Positions 28,120 to 37,841 of a stretch of 64,000 nucleotides of DNA are shown here, in pieces. Below the pieces are notes generated by a model. The model worked only from the letters and a program-made list of their open reading frames with translations. It did not search any database and was not told the origin of the DNA. Made by a program: the position numbers and the translations under genes. The first letter of the stretch is position 1; the number at the start of each line of letters is the position of its first letter. The DNA comes from Halomonas sp. (GTDB taxonomy: Bacteria > Pseudomonadota > Gammaproteobacteria > Pseudomonadales > Halomonadaceae): the NCBI RefSeq assembly GCF_029263665.1, contig NZ_JAJUFQ010000001.1, positions 124,001-188,000 of the forward strand. The letters run 5' to 3'.

Positions 28120-29780
28120 CAGTAATGCTCTCCATGCTTGGCCGAACCATCGGCTGGTGGTCTATCCATCAGGCTGCTTACAAAGGACAAGGCACGTGAT
28201 TCTCGTGCACGCTCAAAATAATCGGCAAGGAAGGTCGGGAAATCACATTGATCACTTTCCTCGATCTGTACCTGCTGTTGATGAGAAGCTTCCACCAGTT
28301 GTTCGAGTTGCTCTTCCCGAGAACGATCCATGGGAGCAGCCTGCAGACTCTCGGCCTGCTTCCGGGCGATATCCTGCATGACATCGATGAAATCCTCGCC
28401 ACTTTCCAGTAGCAGCGCCATTACGCGCCCGGAAGGCGTCAGAGCGGGATCTGCCATGCGAGGACTCATTTCGGCCAGGGCATCACCATGCGGGGTGCCG
28501 GTTTCCAGACGATCCAGCAATGCGGCCACGCCTGTCATCTCATCAAGAATCGCACTGCCCCATTCCTGCAGGGAGCGACGCTGGTTGCCATCGAACAGTT
28601 CCAGTCCTGGCTCACGACCGCGCTCCACCACCAGACGACGATTGTCATCGAGGTGATCACACTCCGTATCGGTGATCCAGGGACTCTCGTGCAGTAGACA
28701 CCACATCAGGAAAGTATCCACCACCCGCGTTTCGGTGACATCGATACCGACACTGGCAAAGGGGTTGATGTCGAGACAGCGGACTTCGATATATTCCACC
28801 CCGCGCGCTTCCAGTGCCTGGCTCGGGGTTTCATCATGGCGAGCGACACGCTTGGGACGTATGTCGCTGTAGTACTCGTTCTCGATCTGCAGGATGTTGG
28901 CATTGAGCTGCTGCCACTCATCTCCCTGCCTGACGCCAAGAGCTTCATAGTCAGGCCAGGGCGAAGAAATCGCATGACGCAACGTATTGACGTAGTTGGA
29001 CAGCGAGTTGAAGCAGATTCGCAGTTGATCCTGGACCTTGTTCTGGTAACCCAGGTCGGACATGCGCAGGCTGGTGGCATAAGGCGACAGCAAAGTGCGC
29101 TTGGCATGGCGCTGCAAACCTTCCGGCACCTTTCCATCGGGCAGGAAACTGGTATCCAGGGCCGGCGAGGCGCCAAACAGATACAACAATAACCAGCTAT
29201 GGCGGCGGAAATTGCGGATCAGATCGAAATAACGTGATGAGCGATATTCGTCCAGCGACAGCTCTTCCTGGCCATCCAGGGTCTTGAGCAGGTTCCAGAG
29301 ATCGTCCGGCAGGGAAACGTTATAGTGCACCCCGGCAATCGACTGCATGATACGCCCATAGCGCACATCCAGTCCCTTGCGGTAGACATGTTTCATGATG
29401 CCGACGTTGGAGTTTCCGTAGTCAGCGATCGGAATGCTGTCGTTACCATTCAGGCGCGATGGCATGCTGGCCGGCCAGACCCACTCGCCCTCCAGGTGGC
29501 GATAGGTGTAGCGATGCAGATCAGCCAGAAACTCCAGGGCTTGCTCCGGTCGACTGTATACCGGCGTAATGTACTCGAGCAATGCTTCAGAGTAATCCGT
29601 CGTGATATGCGGATGGGTCAACTTGGACCCCAATGCCCAAGGATGCGGAAGAGGGGAAATTGCACCCTGATCATCGACCCTGAGCCCTTCCTTCTCGATA
29701 CCGCGCCGTAGGCGACCAAAGCGTCGTGCCGCAGCCGGGCCACGCAGGCGTTCGAGGAGCAATGAAAGCGATGTGGACAA
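28119..29780 (-). CDS. gshA: Glutamate-cysteine ligase
   Basis: The first enzyme of glutathione synthesis, joining glutamate and cysteine with ATP. About 553 residues; matches to E. coli GshA include GIEKEGLRV, ALGSKLTHPHITTDYSEALLEYITP, HRYT, WPASMP, YGRIMQSIAGVHYNVSLP and YIEVRCLDINPF. I place the start at TTG 29780, which has AGGGGG 7 bases upstream; a GTG at 29807 would add nine residues but has no ribosome site. The gene overlaps dsbB downstream by one base. Confidence 0.94.
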   Translation of the reverse strand: MSTSLSLLLERLRGPAAARRFGRLRRGIEKEGLRVDDQGAISPLPHPWALGSKLTHPHITTDYSEALLEYITPVYSRPEQALEFLADLHRYTYRHLEGEWVWPASMPSRLNGNDSIPIADYGNSNVGIMKHVYRKGLDVRYGRIMQSIAGVHYNVSLPDDLWNLLKTLDGQEELSLDEYRSSRYFDLIRNFRRHSWLLLYLFGASPALDTSFLPDGKVPEGLQRHAKRTLLSPYATSLRMSDLGYQNKVQDQLRICFNSLSNYVNTLRHAISSPWPDYEALGVRQGDEWQQLNANILQIENEYYSDIRPKRVARHDETPSQALEARGVEYIEVRCLDINPFASVGIDVTETRVVDTFLMWCLLHESPWITDTECDHLDDNRRLVVERGREPGLELFDGNQRRSLQEWGSAILDEMTGVAALLDRLETGTPHGDALAEMSPRMADPALTPSGRVMALLLESGEDFIDVMQDIARKQAESLQAAPMDRSREEQLEQLVEASHQQQVQIEESDQCDFPTFLADYFERARESRALSFVSSLMDRPPADGSAKHGEHY

Positions 29781-29882
29781 GAATGAGCCCCCTGTTTTGG
29801 AGAACACGGTCGTGGCTGGCCCCAGGGGCCGGCTTCAATCGGCGTGAATCACAGGCACGTCTGCACCCGAAGTCGTCAGATT

Positions 29883-29916
29883 ATGGCGTCCTCGAGCGAG
29901 GATTCAAGGACGCCAT
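29883..29916 (-). terminator. Terminator-like hairpin after tex
   Basis: A 10-bp perfect stem (ATGGCGTCCT / AGGACGCCAT) with a 14-base loop lies 11 bases beyond the tex stop on the minus strand. There is no T run, so it may act as an mRNA 3' stabiliser or a weak terminator. Confidence 0.4.
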
Positions 29917-29926
29917 CATTAACACG

Positions 29927-32284
29927 CTAGCTTTTTTGTCGAGCCTTCAGCAATGCAGCCCCAAGTGCGCCCATGGGAGCCGCTTCCTCGCGACGTCCCT
30001 GCTGACCGCCCTTGTTGCCGCCGCGCTCTCCTTGGCGTCGCTGCGCTGGGCGCTCACCGCCGCGTTTATTGCTGCCGCCGCCTTCGGCCTGGGACGGATC
30101 GTCACTCAGACGCATCGACAGAGCGATACGTGAACGCTCCAGATCGACGCTCATGACCTTGACCTTGACGATATCTCCCGCCTTGACCACAGAGCGAGGA
30201 TCTTCGACAAAACGGTCGGAAAGCGCAGAAATATGCACCAGACCATCCTGATGAACACCGATATCCACAAAGGCGCCAAAGTGAGTGACATTGGTCACAG
30301 TGCCTTCGAGAATCATGCCCGGCTCCAGGTCCTTGAGCGTTTCGACACCCTCCCGGAACTCCGCCGCACGGAACTCAGGGCGCGGATCACGTCCGGGCTT
30401 GTCCAGTTCCTTGATGATGTCAGTCACGGTGGGCACACCGAAACGCTCATCGGCAAACTCAGCAGGCTTGAGCTGCTTGAGCGTGGCGCTATCGCCTATC
30501 AGTGCTGACAGCTCACGACCGTTCTTCTGAGCGATGCGCTCTACCACCGGATAGGCTTCCGGATGCACGGCACTGGCATCCAGAGGATTGTCTCCATTCA
30601 TGATGCGCAGGAAACCGGCACATTGCTCGAAGGTCTTGGGCCCTAGGCGCGAAACGTCGAGCAAGTCACGACGGTCACGGAAGGCTCCCTGGGCATTGCG
30701 CCGCGAAACGATGTTTTCGGCCAGAGCCGGGTTGAGCCCGGCGACCCGGGACAGCAGTGCCGAGGAAGCCGTATTGAGGTCCACCCCGACGGCGTTGACG
30801 CAGTCCTCTATCACGACTTCCAGGCTCCTGGACAACTGCACCTGGGAGACATCGTGCTGATACTGCCCCACACCAATGGACTTGGGTTCGATCTTGACCA
30901 ACTCGGCCAGAGGATCCTGCAGACGGCGAGCAATGGATACGGCCCCACGAATGGTGACATCCAGATCCGGCAGTTCCTTGGCAGCATATTCCGAAGCCGA
31001 GTACACCGAAGCCCCAGCCTCGGAAACCATGACCTTGGACAGACGGCGACCACTCATGGCCTTGAGCAGATCGGCAGCCAGCTTATCGGTCTCACGACTG
31101 GCCGTACCGTTCCCCACGGCGATCAGTTCGACATCATACTTGTCGACCAGGCGTGCCAATTCCGCCAGCGAGGCATCCCATTGATTGCGCGGGGCATGGG
31201 GGAAGATAGTGGCCTGTTCGAGAAACTGGCCAGTGGCATCGACAACTGCGATCTTGCAGCCGGTACGCAAGCCCGGGTCAATGGCCAGCGTCGCCCGCGG
31301 GCCCGCCGGGGCCGACAGCAGCAAATCTTTCAGGTTGGCAGCGAAGACATCGATGGCATCTCCTTCTGCACGCTCGCGCAGACGGCCCATCAGCTCAGTT
31401 TCAAGGTGAGTGTAGAGCTTTACCCGCCAGGTCCAGCGCACCACCTCGGCCAGCCAACGGTCGGCAGCACGTCCCTCATCGACAACCCCCGCGTGGCGGG
31501 CAATCGCCACCTGCGCGGGATGCACGGGAGCTTCATCCTCCCCAGGGAAGCGCAGACTCAGCGCCAGCACGCCCTCGTTGCGCCCGCGGAACATGGCCAG
31601 GGCTCGGTGGGATGGCACCTTGGCGAGGGGCTCATCGTGCTCAAAGTAGTCAGAGAACTTGGCGCCTTCCTGTTCCTTGCCGGCAATCAACTGGCTGACC
31701 AGCTCGCCTTCCTGCCACAGACGTTCGCGCAGCGAACCCACCAGTTCCGGGTCTTCAGCAAAACGTTCCATCAGGATCTGCTTGGCCCCGTCCAGAGCCG
31801 CCTTGGCATCTTCGATGGCGGGGATATCGCCCTCGGCTTCGCGCAGATACCCCTGGGCTTGCTTTTCGGGATCCAGTGTCGGATCAGCCAGCAGCGCATC
31901 GGCCAGAGGCGCAAGCCCCGCTTCACGGGCAATCTGGGCCTTGGTACGACGCTTCTTGCGGTACGGAAGATAAAGGTCTTCCAGGCGTTGCTTGGTGTCG
32001 GCGGCGTGAACGCTGGCAGCCAGCTCATCGGTGAGCTTGCCTTGTTCTTCAATCGCGGCCAACACCGATACGCGGCGCTCTTCCAGCTCTCTCAGGTAGC
32101 CAAGGCGCTCTTCCAGGGTGCGCAGCTGTGTATCGTCCAGCCCACCGGTGACTTCCTTGCGATAGCGCGCGATAAAAGGAACGGTAGCGCCGCCATCGAG
32201 CAGTTCGACAGTCGCCGCTACTTGAGAAACCTTGACCGCCAGTTCGTCGGCCAGGCGAGAAATGATCTTGGCGTGTGCGTCCAT
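29927..32284 (-). CDS. tex: Tex-family S1 RNA-binding transcription accessory protein
   Basis: A 785-residue Tex protein, a conserved nucleic-acid binding factor related to Spt6. In order: N-terminal helical domain, YqgF/RNase H-like domain ([17 protein letters not shown]), helix-hairpin-helix repeats ([23 protein letters not shown]), and an S1 domain at about 650-720 ([25 protein letters not shown] pattern). The last ~65 residues are Gly/Arg/Gln-rich and probably disordered, longer than in the E. coli protein, and may strengthen RNA binding. The gene stands alone between gshA and msrB. Confidence 0.95.
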   Translation of the reverse strand: MDAHAKIISRLADELAVKVSQVAATVELLDGGATVPFIARYRKEVTGGLDDTQLRTLEERLGYLRELEERRVSVLAAIEEQGKLTDELAASVHAADTKQRLEDLYLPYRKKRRTKAQIAREAGLAPLADALLADPTLDPEKQAQGYLREAEGDIPAIEDAKAALDGAKQILMERFAEDPELVGSLRERLWQEGELVSQLIAGKEQEGAKFSDYFEHDEPLAKVPSHRALAMFRGRNEGVLALSLRFPGEDEAPVHPAQVAIARHAGVVDEGRAADRWLAEVVRWTWRVKLYTHLETELMGRLRERAEGDAIDVFAANLKDLLLSAPAGPRATLAIDPGLRTGCKIAVVDATGQFLEQATIFPHAPRNQWDASLAELARLVDKYDVELIAVGNGTASRETDKLAADLLKAMSGRRLSKVMVSEAGASVYSASEYAAKELPDLDVTIRGAVSIARRLQDPLAELVKIEPKSIGVGQYQHDVSQVQLSRSLEVVIEDCVNAVGVDLNTASSALLSRVAGLNPALAENIVSRRNAQGAFRDRRDLLDVSRLGPKTFEQCAGFLRIMNGDNPLDASAVHPEAYPVVERIAQKNGRELSALIGDSATLKQLKPAEFADERFGVPTVTDIIKELDKPGRDPRPEFRAAEFREGVETLKDLEPGMILEGTVTNVTHFGAFVDIGVHQDGLVHISALSDRFVEDPRSVVKAGDIVKVKVMSVDLERSRIALSMRLSDDPSQAEGGGSNKRGGERPAQRRQGERGGNKGGQQGRREEAAPMGALGAALLKARQKS

Positions 32285-32403
32285 GTAATCCTTGGCATGA
32301 CAACATCTATGGGTCGCGCCAAGGTATCACAAAGCTTCCTCAGGCGGGACCTGCAGTACCCGCATGGCGCGTCGATTCACCGCACGGGCACTCATGCATG
32401 TAT

Positions 32404-32901
32404 TCAGGCAGGCACAAACTTCAGCGCCACACCATTGTTACACCAGCGTAACCCCGTAGGATCTGGCCCATCTTCGAACACATGCCCCTGATGGCTACCA
32501 CAACGAGCACAGTGATATTCCGTACGCGGCCATATCAACTTGTAATCGCTCTCGGTCAGCAAGTGCCCCGTCACATGATCGAAGAAACTCGGCCACCCCG
32601 TACCCGAATCATATTTCATGGCACTGGTGAACAGCACCAGATCGCAGGCAGCGCATCGGTACTCTCCATCACGCTTCTCAGCATTGAGTGGACTGGATCC
32701 CGATGGCTCCGTACCGGCATCACGCATCACCTCGTACTGCTCCGGAGTCAGGCGCTCGCGCCACTCTTCGTCGCTCAGTTCCAGGCGCTCCAGCCCCTCG
32801 GCCGGACTCAGGTCCAGTTTGGGGCGCGCCTGCCCCACTGAAGGAACCACCGATGCCACCCCGGCCAGGCCCAGCACAGCCAAAAAATCACGTCGTTTCA
32901 T
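32404..32901 (-). CDS. msrB: Tat-exported methionine-R-sulfoxide reductase MsrB
   Basis: A 165-residue MsrB that reduces methionine-R-sulfoxide in proteins. The zinc pairs C83/C86 and C131/C134 and the catalytic C154 in RWCNNGVALKF are present; WPSFFDHV is the family core. Unlike cytoplasmic MsrB it starts with a twin-arginine signal (KRRDFLAVLGLAGVASVVP), so it should be exported folded to the periplasm and repair oxidised envelope proteins. I see no resolving cysteine N-terminal to the core, so a thioredoxin-like periplasmic partner would be needed. Confidence 0.93.
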   Translation of the reverse strand: MKRRDFLAVLGLAGVASVVPSVGQARPKLDLSPAEGLERLELSDEEWRERLTPEQYEVMRDAGTEPSGSSPLNAEKRDGEYRCAACDLVLFTSAMKYDSGTGWPSFFDHVTGHLLTESDYKLIWPRTEYHCARCGSHQGHVFEDGPDPTGLRWCNNGVALKFVPA

Positions 32902-33014
32902 GTTCGACCCCCTCTCTGCAGGTACCAGGTATCAGGTTTTGTCGAGTACCTCGACGAATCCTTGCACTGCGCCAGAAACGCACGACATAAGCAAAGAACA
33001 CGACATGAGCAAAA

Positions 33015-33048
33015 AAAGAGGAGCAGGCCTTGTGGCCCACTCCTCTTT
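33015..33048 (-). terminator. Terminator downstream of pckA
   Basis: A long hairpin with a 9-bp outer stem (AAAGAGGAG / CTCCTCTTT) and a 4-bp inner stem (GGCC / GGCC), followed on the minus strand by further T residues, lies 67 bases past the pckA stop. Confidence 0.85.
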
Positions 33049-33114
33049 CGACCTCACTGGGTTACCAGGGTTCTGCTGGCTTCCCAGTAAGTGCTGGAGA
33101 TATGGAACGTGGTA

Positions 33115-34671
33115 TCAGGTACGTGCGGGACCAGCGTTGACAATAGCCTCACTGACACCGTCAAACTTCTTGAAGTTGTCCACGAACATGGCTGCCAGGT
33201 CATCGCGCTTGCGATCGTAGGCCGCCTTGTCTTCCCAGGTTTCGCGCGGATCGAGCAGCTTGCTGTCGACCCCTGGTACGGCAACCGGTACCGACAGGTT
33301 CAGGCCTTCGAGGCGCTTGGTTTCCACTGTACGCAGCACACCTGACTGGATTGCGCTGATGATGGCACGCGTGGTGGGAATGGAGAAACGCTCGCCACCT
33401 TCGCCGTAGGCACCACCGGTCCAGCCGGTATTGACCAGGTAGACCTGGGCATCTTTCTCTTCCACACGCTTGATCAGCAGGTCGGCGTAGACGCGAGCCG
33501 GACGGGGGAAGAAAGGTGCACCAAAGCAGGTGGAGAAGGTGGCAGAGAGGCCTTCAGCCGCCCCCATTTCGGTGGAACCCACCTTGGCAGTGTAACCGGA
33601 CAGAAAATGATAGGCCGCAGCTTCCTTGGACAGCACCGAAACGGGCGGCAGCACACCTGACATGTCGCAGGTCAGGAAGACGATGGCATTGGGCTCGCCA
33701 GCGCGATTCTCGGGCACACGCTTTTCGATGTGTTCCAGAGGATAGGCAGCACGAGAGTTCTGAGTCAGGCTGTCATCGGCATAGTCAGGGTTGCCGTGCT
33801 CATCGAGGACCACATTCTCGAGCACGGTCCCGAACTTGATGGCCTGCCAGATGACCGGCTCATTCTTGGCGGACAGATCGATGCACTTGGCATAGCAACC
33901 GCCCTCAATGTTGAACACGGTACCCGGCCCCCAGGCATGCTCGTCATCACCAATCAGGAAACGGGCCGGATCAGCCGACAAGGTGGTCTTGCCAGTCCCG
34001 GAAAGGCCGAAGAACAACGTGGTCTCGCCATCTTCCCCGACGTTGGCACTGCAGTGCATCGGCAGCACATCGGAGGCCGGCAGCAGGAAGTTCTGTACCG
34101 AGAACATGGCCTTCTTCATTTCGCCGGCATAACGCATTCCAGCGATCAGCACTTTCTTCTGGGCGAAGTTGAGAATGACGCAACCGTCGGAATGGGTGCC
34201 GTCACGCTCGGGATCACACTGGAAGCCAGCGGCATTGAGAATGGTCCACTCATCCTTGGCGGAAGGATTGTAGCTTTCAGGACGCACGAACAGATTCTTG
34301 CCGAACAGGTTCTGCCAGGCAGTCTCGGTATGCACGCGAACCGGCAGGTAATAGGTCGGATCACTACCTACATGCAGTTGTGCAACATAGTGCTCGCGCC
34401 CCAGCAGGTAATCCTCGACACGCGCCCACAGGGCATCGAACTTGTCGCTGGCAAACGGCTGGTTGACGTTGCCCCATTCGATATCAGCACTGGTGGACGG
34501 CTCATCGACAATGAAGCGGTCCTTGGGGGAACGGCCGGTACGTGCGCCAGTTTCCACCACCAGGGCACCGTTGGCAGCCAGGCGACCTTCACCGCTGGCC
34601 AGGGCACGCTCCACCAGATTGGCAGAACTGAGATTGGTATGGACGACAGAAGTCTGCTGAGTTTGGGTCAT
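33115..34671 (-). CDS. pckA: Phosphoenolpyruvate carboxykinase (ATP)
   Basis: A 518-residue ATP-dependent PEP carboxykinase that makes PEP from oxaloacetate, the entry step of gluconeogenesis. The kinase-1a P-loop [11 protein letters not shown] lies near residue 222; [11 protein letters not shown], the substrate segment [12 protein letters not shown] and NTGWTGG are present. Length is normal. Upstream, two HexR-like inverted repeats suggest control by 2-keto-3-deoxy-6-phosphogluconate. It precedes its own terminator and lies downstream of hslO on the same strand, as in enterics. Confidence 0.97.
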   Translation of the reverse strand: MTQTQQTSVVHTNLSSANLVERALASGEGRLAANGALVVETGARTGRSPKDRFIVDEPSTSADIEWGNVNQPFASDKFDALWARVEDYLLGREHYVAQLHVGSDPTYYLPVRVHTETAWQNLFGKNLFVRPESYNPSAKDEWTILNAAGFQCDPERDGTHSDGCVILNFAQKKVLIAGMRYAGEMKKAMFSVQNFLLPASDVLPMHCSANVGEDGETTLFFGLSGTGKTTLSADPARFLIGDDEHAWGPGTVFNIEGGCYAKCIDLSAKNEPVIWQAIKFGTVLENVVLDEHGNPDYADDSLTQNSRAAYPLEHIEKRVPENRAGEPNAIVFLTCDMSGVLPPVSVLSKEAAAYHFLSGYTAKVGSTEMGAAEGLSATFSTCFGAPFFPRPARVYADLLIKRVEEKDAQVYLVNTGWTGGAYGEGGERFSIPTTRAIISAIQSGVLRTVETKRLEGLNLSVPVAVPGVDSKLLDPRETWEDKAAYDRKRDDLAAMFVDNFKKFDGVSEAIVNAGPART

Positions 34672-34847
34672 TTGCTTTCCTGGGCCAGAAGGCCGCTCTC
34701 TCTCGGTTGCCGGGCGTGTTCAACGCTCGAGTCTGCCCAGGTCGCTGTGCGGTTGTGCCGTCTTGTTGAAAGCGACCGGACCGTGAACAGGCGGCGATTA
34801 TGACAAAAATCCAGCCAACAAGAAATGTCCGTTTTTCAAGACATTAG

Positions 34848-34904
34848 TGTAGTTTCACTACAAAAACATGGGCTTTTTACGCACATTTCTGTCATTTCAC
34901 TACA
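34848..34904 (-). promoter_or_regulatory. Two HexR-like operators upstream of pckA
   Basis: TGTAGTTTCACTACA (34848-34862) is a perfect 6-bp inverted repeat with a 3-base spacer; TGTCATTTCACTACA (34890-34904) is a related copy exactly 42 bases (four helical turns) away. Both resemble the HexR operator TGTARTnnnAYTACA described for gammaproteobacterial carbon regulators. A -10-like CATAAT on the minus strand (34797-34802) would put the boxes about 60 and 100 bases upstream of the pckA transcription start, an activator-like position. The regulator gene is not in this window. Confidence 0.6.
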
Positions 34905-34950
34905 AGTGATTCGACGACTGGTTGATAGCAGACAAGGCCAGGAACCAATC

Positions 34951-35826
34951 TCAGTGGATCGTAGGACTCCCCCCTTCAGGATCATCCAGCAAGGCTTCAA
35001 CTTCCGCTGCAGAGAAGTGGTAATGCGTGTGGCAAAAATGACACTGGGTCTCGATGTGGCCCTGTTCAGCGACGATCTGGCGTAATTCTTCTTCCCCCAG
35101 GCTCAGCAGCGCCCCGGAGATGCGAGGCCGAGAACAAGTGCATCCAAAGCGCAATGCCTTGGGGTCGAAGACGCGCACGTCCTCTTCGTGGAACAACCGG
35201 GTCAGCAGTGTGCCTGCGTCAAGGCTGACCAGTTCTTCCTGACTGAGCGTTGCCGCCAGATGCGTCGCCCGATCCCAGGCATCGTCATCCTGGTTGAGCG
35301 ATTCATCGGGAAGGCGCTGCAGCAACATCCCTCCTGCACGCAGACCATCGGCAGCCAGCCACAGGCGCGTCGGAAGCTGCTCGGACTGGGTGAAATAGTC
35401 TTCCAGACATGCGGCCAGGCTCGATTCATCGATCGCCACGATACCCTGATAGCGCCGCCCTTCCCGCGGGTCCAGCGTAATCACGATCTGGCCATCCCCC
35501 ACCAGGGTACGGAAATCTGCGCCATCGGCTGGCAGGGCAGCGTCTTCATCCATGCGAGCAATGGCACGCAGCTCACCGCCGGGGTTGGATTCGGCCATCA
35601 TCAAGGCAACGGAAGCATTACCCCGGACCTCCAGGCTGAGCGTGCCATCGAGCTTGACCGTATCGGTAAGCAAGGCCACCGCCGCCAGAAGCTCTCCCAA
35701 TTGACGATTGATGGCCGCAGGATACTGGTGGCGATCCAATACCTCGGCATAGGCCTGTTCAAGGAGAGTGACCTCGCCACGCACATTGGTATTCTCAAGA
35801 ATAAAACGCTGAATCTTGTCGCTCAT
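34951..35826 (-). CDS. hslO: Redox-regulated chaperone Hsp33
   Basis: A 291-residue holdase that is activated by oxidation. The C-terminal zinc/redox switch is intact, with CxC (FGCTCSR) near residue 230 and CxxC (CHFC) near 263. The N-terminal core begins [18 protein letters not shown] as in the family. It follows hslR and yrfG and precedes pckA on the same strand, the order found in E. coli. With KatG, MsrB and DsbB it adds to the oxidative-stress content of the region. Confidence 0.96.
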   Translation of the reverse strand: MSDKIQRFILENTNVRGEVTLLEQAYAEVLDRHQYPAAINRQLGELLAAVALLTDTVKLDGTLSLEVRGNASVALMMAESNPGGELRAIARMDEDAALPADGADFRTLVGDGQIVITLDPREGRRYQGIVAIDESSLAACLEDYFTQSEQLPTRLWLAADGLRAGGMLLQRLPDESLNQDDDAWDRATHLAATLSQEELVSLDAGTLLTRLFHEEDVRVFDPKALRFGCTCSRPRISGALLSLGEEELRQIVAEQGHIETQCHFCHTHYHFSAAEVEALLDDPEGGSPTIH

Positions 35827-35828
35827 AA

Positions 35829-35872
35829 GGGCTCACAAAACAGGGACTCACAAAATAGAGGCTCGCAGAACG
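35829..35872. repeat. Short 15-bp tandem repeat in the hslR-hslO spacer
   Basis: Three diverged units related to GGGACTCACAAAATA fill the first half of the 94-base spacer just upstream of the hslO start. No function is evident; it may affect leader length. Confidence 0.6.
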
Positions 35873-35920
35873 TGCTCGCGAAAGATCATTCATCATCGGC
35901 AGACACAGGCCGAATGAAAC

Positions 35921-36307
35921 CTAGTCATGCTGTTCTCGCTGGAATCGCTTGATCTCGCGCCGATCACGCCTGTCAGGGCGCTTGAGAGGATGTTGGAAGG
36001 TCTCGCGAGCCTGACGCCGGCTCTCGGCTTCCCTCTCCCGGCGCTGGCGGCTTTCATCCGTTTCCTGATACAACGCTTGAGCTTCCGGAGCACCTCGTCG
36101 CTTTTCCGTCACGGCCAGCACTTCCACTTCCCAGGTGTCCCAGCCTTGGGGCAAACGGACTTTCATCCCCGGGCTGATCAGCTTGCTGGTCTTGGCCTTG
36201 CTGCCATCGACGTCGACCTTGCCGCCATCGATGGCCTTCTTGGCCAGCGCCCGGGTCTTGAAGAAGCGGGCAGCCCACAACCACTTGTCCAGACGAACGC
36301 TATCCAC
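35921..36307 (-). CDS. hslR: Ribosome-associated heat shock protein Hsp15
   Basis: A 128-residue S4-domain RNA-binding protein that binds 50S subunits carrying a stalled nascent chain. VRLDKWLWAARFFKTRALAKKAIDGGKV at the N-terminus is the S4 signature, and the basic, Arg-rich C-terminus matches E. coli HslR (133 residues). I choose GTG 36307 because AGGAG lies 7 bases upstream; it overlaps the yrfG stop by 8 bases. A GTG at 36313 and an ATG at 36328 are in frame but worse placed. Confidence 0.93.
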   Translation of the reverse strand: MDSVRLDKWLWAARFFKTRALAKKAIDGGKVDVDGSKAKTSKLISPGMKVRLPQGWDTWEVEVLAVTEKRRGAPEAQALYQETDESRQRREREAESRRQARETFQHPLKRPDRRDRREIKRFQREQHD

Positions 36308-36986
36308 GATCACTCTCCTCACGTGCATCCTGTGCCGTTGATGGAAGTATCTCAGCGAACCGCTCCAGTGTGGTGAAGCCTTCCAGCACACGTCCTGGTC
36401 GCTGACTATCCGGCTGATGAATACCGAGCAGATGGCGAATGCCATACTCGCGTGCACTGGCCAGCACTCGGGGATTGTCATCAACGAACAGCGTACGCTC
36501 AGGATCAAAGGGCTCACGTTCACTCAGCCCCACCCAGAACGCTTGTTCTTCCTTGGGAACCCCGAGATCCTCCGAAGACACGATGGCATCCAGGTATTCG
36601 TCGATGCCGGTCAAGGGAAGCTTCAGTGCCAGACTGGCACGATCAGCATTGGTTGCCAGCACTACTCGAGGGTGGGCCGACTTCAGCCATTGCAGGAAGT
36701 CCAGCGCATCGCTGCGCACGCTGATCAGATGCTGTACTTCACGCTTGAGCGCCACGACATCCACGTCAAGTTCCTGGCTCCAGTAGCCCAGGCTATACCA
36801 GCTCAAGGTGCCCTGCTCGCCAACGATACGCTCGCATAATGCCAGCCGATGCGTATCATCGAGCTTGTGCAATTCCACATATCGGCGTGGCAGATGTTCC
36901 AGCCAGAAATGGCTGTCGAAATGTAAATCCAGCAGCGTACCGTCCATATCGAGCAGAACGGTATCTATGGCCCGCCAATCGATCAT
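36300..36986 (-). CDS. yrfG: GMP/IMP nucleotidase YrfG
   Basis: A 228-residue HAD phosphatase of the YrfG type, which dephosphorylates GMP and IMP. Motif I is LLDMDGTLLD (D13, D15), motif II TNAD, and motif IV LFVDDNPRVLASA. It is the first gene of a yrfG-hslR-hslO block and is divergent from nudE, as in enterics where the two also lie close together. The shared 114-base gap must hold both promoters. Confidence 0.92.
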   Translation of the reverse strand: MIDWRAIDTVLLDMDGTLLDLHFDSHFWLEHLPRRYVELHKLDDTHRLALCERIVGEQGTLSWYSLGYWSQELDVDVVALKREVQHLISVRSDALDFLQWLKSAHPRVVLATNADRASLALKLPLTGIDEYLDAIVSSEDLGVPKEEQAFWVGLSEREPFDPERTLFVDDNPRVLASAREYGIRHLLGIHQPDSQRPGRVLEGFTTLERFAEILPSTAQDAREESDRG

Positions 36987-37100
36987 CTCTCAGCTTAGCC
37001 TCAATTCAATCCCACCCTATCTCAGCGAGAGTGGGTGACAGGGAAAAACGTGGTAGTTTAACCGAAATCAGGTTCAGATTGCTGCATATTCGGAGACTCA

Positions 37101-37676
37101 ATGGCCCATCGCAAGCCCCACATCCTGGCCCGACGCAGCGTGGCCAAAAGTCGGTTGTTCCATGTCGAGGAGCTCGACCTGGAATTCTCCAATGGCGAGA
37201 AACGTACATTCGAGCGGCTGGGCAGCACCGGTCGCGGCTACGGGGCAGTCATGATCGTAGCCATGCCAGACCCGGAGCATGTACTGCTGATTCGTGAGTA
37301 TGCCGCCGGATTTGAAGACTACGTCCTGACACTACCCAAGGGGCTGGTCGATGAAGGAGAAGACATCGTCAACGCCGCCAACCGAGAACTGATGGAAGAG
37401 TGTGGCATGGGTGCCAGACGCATCGAGCCATTGACCGAACTGTCCTTGTCTCCTAACTACATGAGCCAAAGCATGCAGGTCATGCTGGCCTGGGACCTTT
37501 ACCCCCAACGTCTGGAAGGCGATGAGCCAGAACCGCTGATCGTCGAAACCCATGCGCTCGACGAGATCTCTGCCCTGCTCACACGGAGCGATTTTCACGA
37601 AGCTCGAGCCATCGCTGCCCTATATATCGCCAGGGATAAACTACGCCAGGAAGCCAGCGAGACCAATTTCTGGTGA
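37101..37676 (+). CDS. nudE: ADP compounds hydrolase NudE
   Basis: A 191-residue Nudix hydrolase acting on ADP-ribose, diadenosine polyphosphates and NADH-type substrates in its family. The Nudix box is at about residues 80-103 (GLVDEGEDIVNAANRELMEECG pattern, with catalytic RELMEE). The characteristic NudE segments VAKSRLFHVEELDLEFSNG and SPNYMSQSM are present. It is divergent from yrfG and appears monocistronic. Confidence 0.93.
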   Translation: MAHRKPHILARRSVAKSRLFHVEELDLEFSNGEKRTFERLGSTGRGYGAVMIVAMPDPEHVLLIREYAAGFEDYVLTLPKGLVDEGEDIVNAANRELMEECGMGARRIEPLTELSLSPNYMSQSMQVMLAWDLYPQRLEGDEPEPLIVETHALDEISALLTRSDFHEARAIAALYIARDKLRQEASETNFW

Positions 37677-37841
37677 CGCCTTCCCGGGACAAGAACATCA
37701 TCAGCAACAACGTAAAGATCAGCGCTCCACGTTCTTTCCGAGCCAAGAACGACATGGCCCAGACATCATGAATCAGAAGCCATGACTCAGGAACCATGAC
37801 TCCGACTCTGCGGGGCGCTGTATCTATCTCCAGGCACCGTA

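Noticed and set aside
30854-32491. Long plus-strand open frame (545 codons) opposite tex
   Set aside because: It is antisense to a fully conserved tex gene, has no family signature and no ribosome site; it is a by-product of GC-rich codon use.
35188-35952. Plus-strand frame of 254 codons with SQNRxSQNR repeats opposite hslO
   Set aside because: It is antisense to hslO; the repeat-like residues come from the 15-bp repeat in the hslR-hslO spacer.
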